Below are positions 63,810-64,000 of a stretch of DNA of 64,000 nt, in pieces. The translations under genes and the position numbers were made by a program. The DNA comes from JACCZX01 sp963710675 (GTDB taxonomy: Bacteria > Pseudomonadota > Gammaproteobacteria > Burkholderiales > Burkholderiaceae_F). The stretch is from contig CAVQBE010000015.1 in NCBI GenBank assembly GCA_963710675.1, positions 1 to 64,000 on the forward strand, given 5' to 3'. Position 1 is the stretch's first letter, and every line of letters begins with the position of its first letter. The notes below the pieces were generated by a model. The model was not told the origin of the DNA, ran no database searches, and was given only the letters and a program-made list of their open reading frames with translations.

Positions 63810-63873
63810 TGACGATGCGTCCGTCGTGTCCGAATACTTTTCGACATCGACGCCAACTTAAAGGGGATGCTTC

Positions 63874-64000
63874 ATGAAACACGAGCTCAGCAAAACGGCG
63901 CCAGCCCTTCAACTCGTATTCGCGGTCGCGGCGCTGTCCGCCACGTTATCGCTTGGCGGGTTTATCGACTTCCTGGCCACCGGTTACTCGACGGTCGCTG
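63874..64000 (+). CDS. N-terminal part of an unknown exported or membrane protein
   Basis: The window ends inside this gene after 42 codons. The visible part has KHELSKTAP, then a hydrophobic stretch (LQLVFAVAALSATLSLGGFI) that could be a signal peptide or first membrane helix. The ATG has an AAGGGG ribosome-binding site 7 nt upstream. It is divergent from the winged-helix/TPR regulator. Confidence 0.55.
   Translation, partial: MKHELSKTAPALQLVFAVAALSATLSLGGFIDFLATGYSTVA

Overview
The window looks like a chromosome segment from a betaproteobacterium of the Burkholderiales type. The evidence is the gene content and order: a Bug-family solute receptor, a FemAB/DUF482 N-acyltransferase, PEP-CTERM and Tat-targeted proteins, two TRAP transporters, the serS-rarA and lolA-ftsK pairs, and the argH / algZ-algR-hemC-hemD-hemX-hemY block. 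GC is high except in the first 4.6 kb. The assignment is an inference from content; no 16S gene is present.

Layout. 1-4.65 kb is accessory: an unknown protein, a small membrane protein, a truncated TPR remnant, a patatin-like phospholipase, dispersed GCGGAC-type repeats, and an array of 93-bp tandem repeats whose unit encodes a piece resembling the C-terminus of a phage tail sheath protein. 4.65-7.3 kb is a translationally coupled operon: Bug receptor, RraA-like aldolase, beta-hydroxyacid dehydrogenase. 7.6-19.2 kb is mostly housekeeping on the minus strand: two tRNA-Ser genes (one 9 nt after acs, one 35 nt after serS), acs, a DUF72 protein, dodecin, a CHRD/PEP-CTERM protein, serS, rarA, a DUF808 protein, lolA and ftsK, with a secreted FKBP on the plus strand. 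19.3-22.3 kb is a three-gene LytS/LytTR signalling operon whose middle gene is a kinase homologue lacking the phosphoacceptor histidine and the ATP-binding residues. 22.4-29.4 kb holds trxB, an Smr protein, a PII gene, nadE, the acyltransferase, an EamA transporter preceded by a degenerate copy of its own 5' end, and ppa.

29.4-36.2 kb reads as an uptake and catabolism block: aldehyde dehydrogenase, TRAP DctQ and DctM, a TPR membrane protein, and a two-gene sodium/solute symporter. 36.3-40.3 kb has a receptor-type Ser/Thr kinase, a small membrane protein and an isolated TRAP receptor whose 3' end is duplicated. 40.4-47.9 kb is the heme and AlgZ/AlgR block with divergent argH. 48-51.4 kb is a second TRAP system with a convergent Tat-type receptor. 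51.5-55.1 kb has pmbA, darP, mog, a carboxylesterase and a DoxX protein. 55.3-61 kb has two adjacent multi-PAS diguanylate cyclases. 61-64 kb has gluQ, a winged-helix/TPR regulator, and the start of an unknown secreted or anchored protein.

Quality warning. Ten genes, including argH, hemX, hemY, pmbA and gluQ, are broken by 15 small indels; 13 are net +1 insertions, many in homopolymers. I treat these as base-call errors and annotate each gene as one unit. The most interesting items are the pseudo-histidine-kinase operon, the tail-sheath repeat array, and two places where a gene end has been duplicated next to a hairpin.
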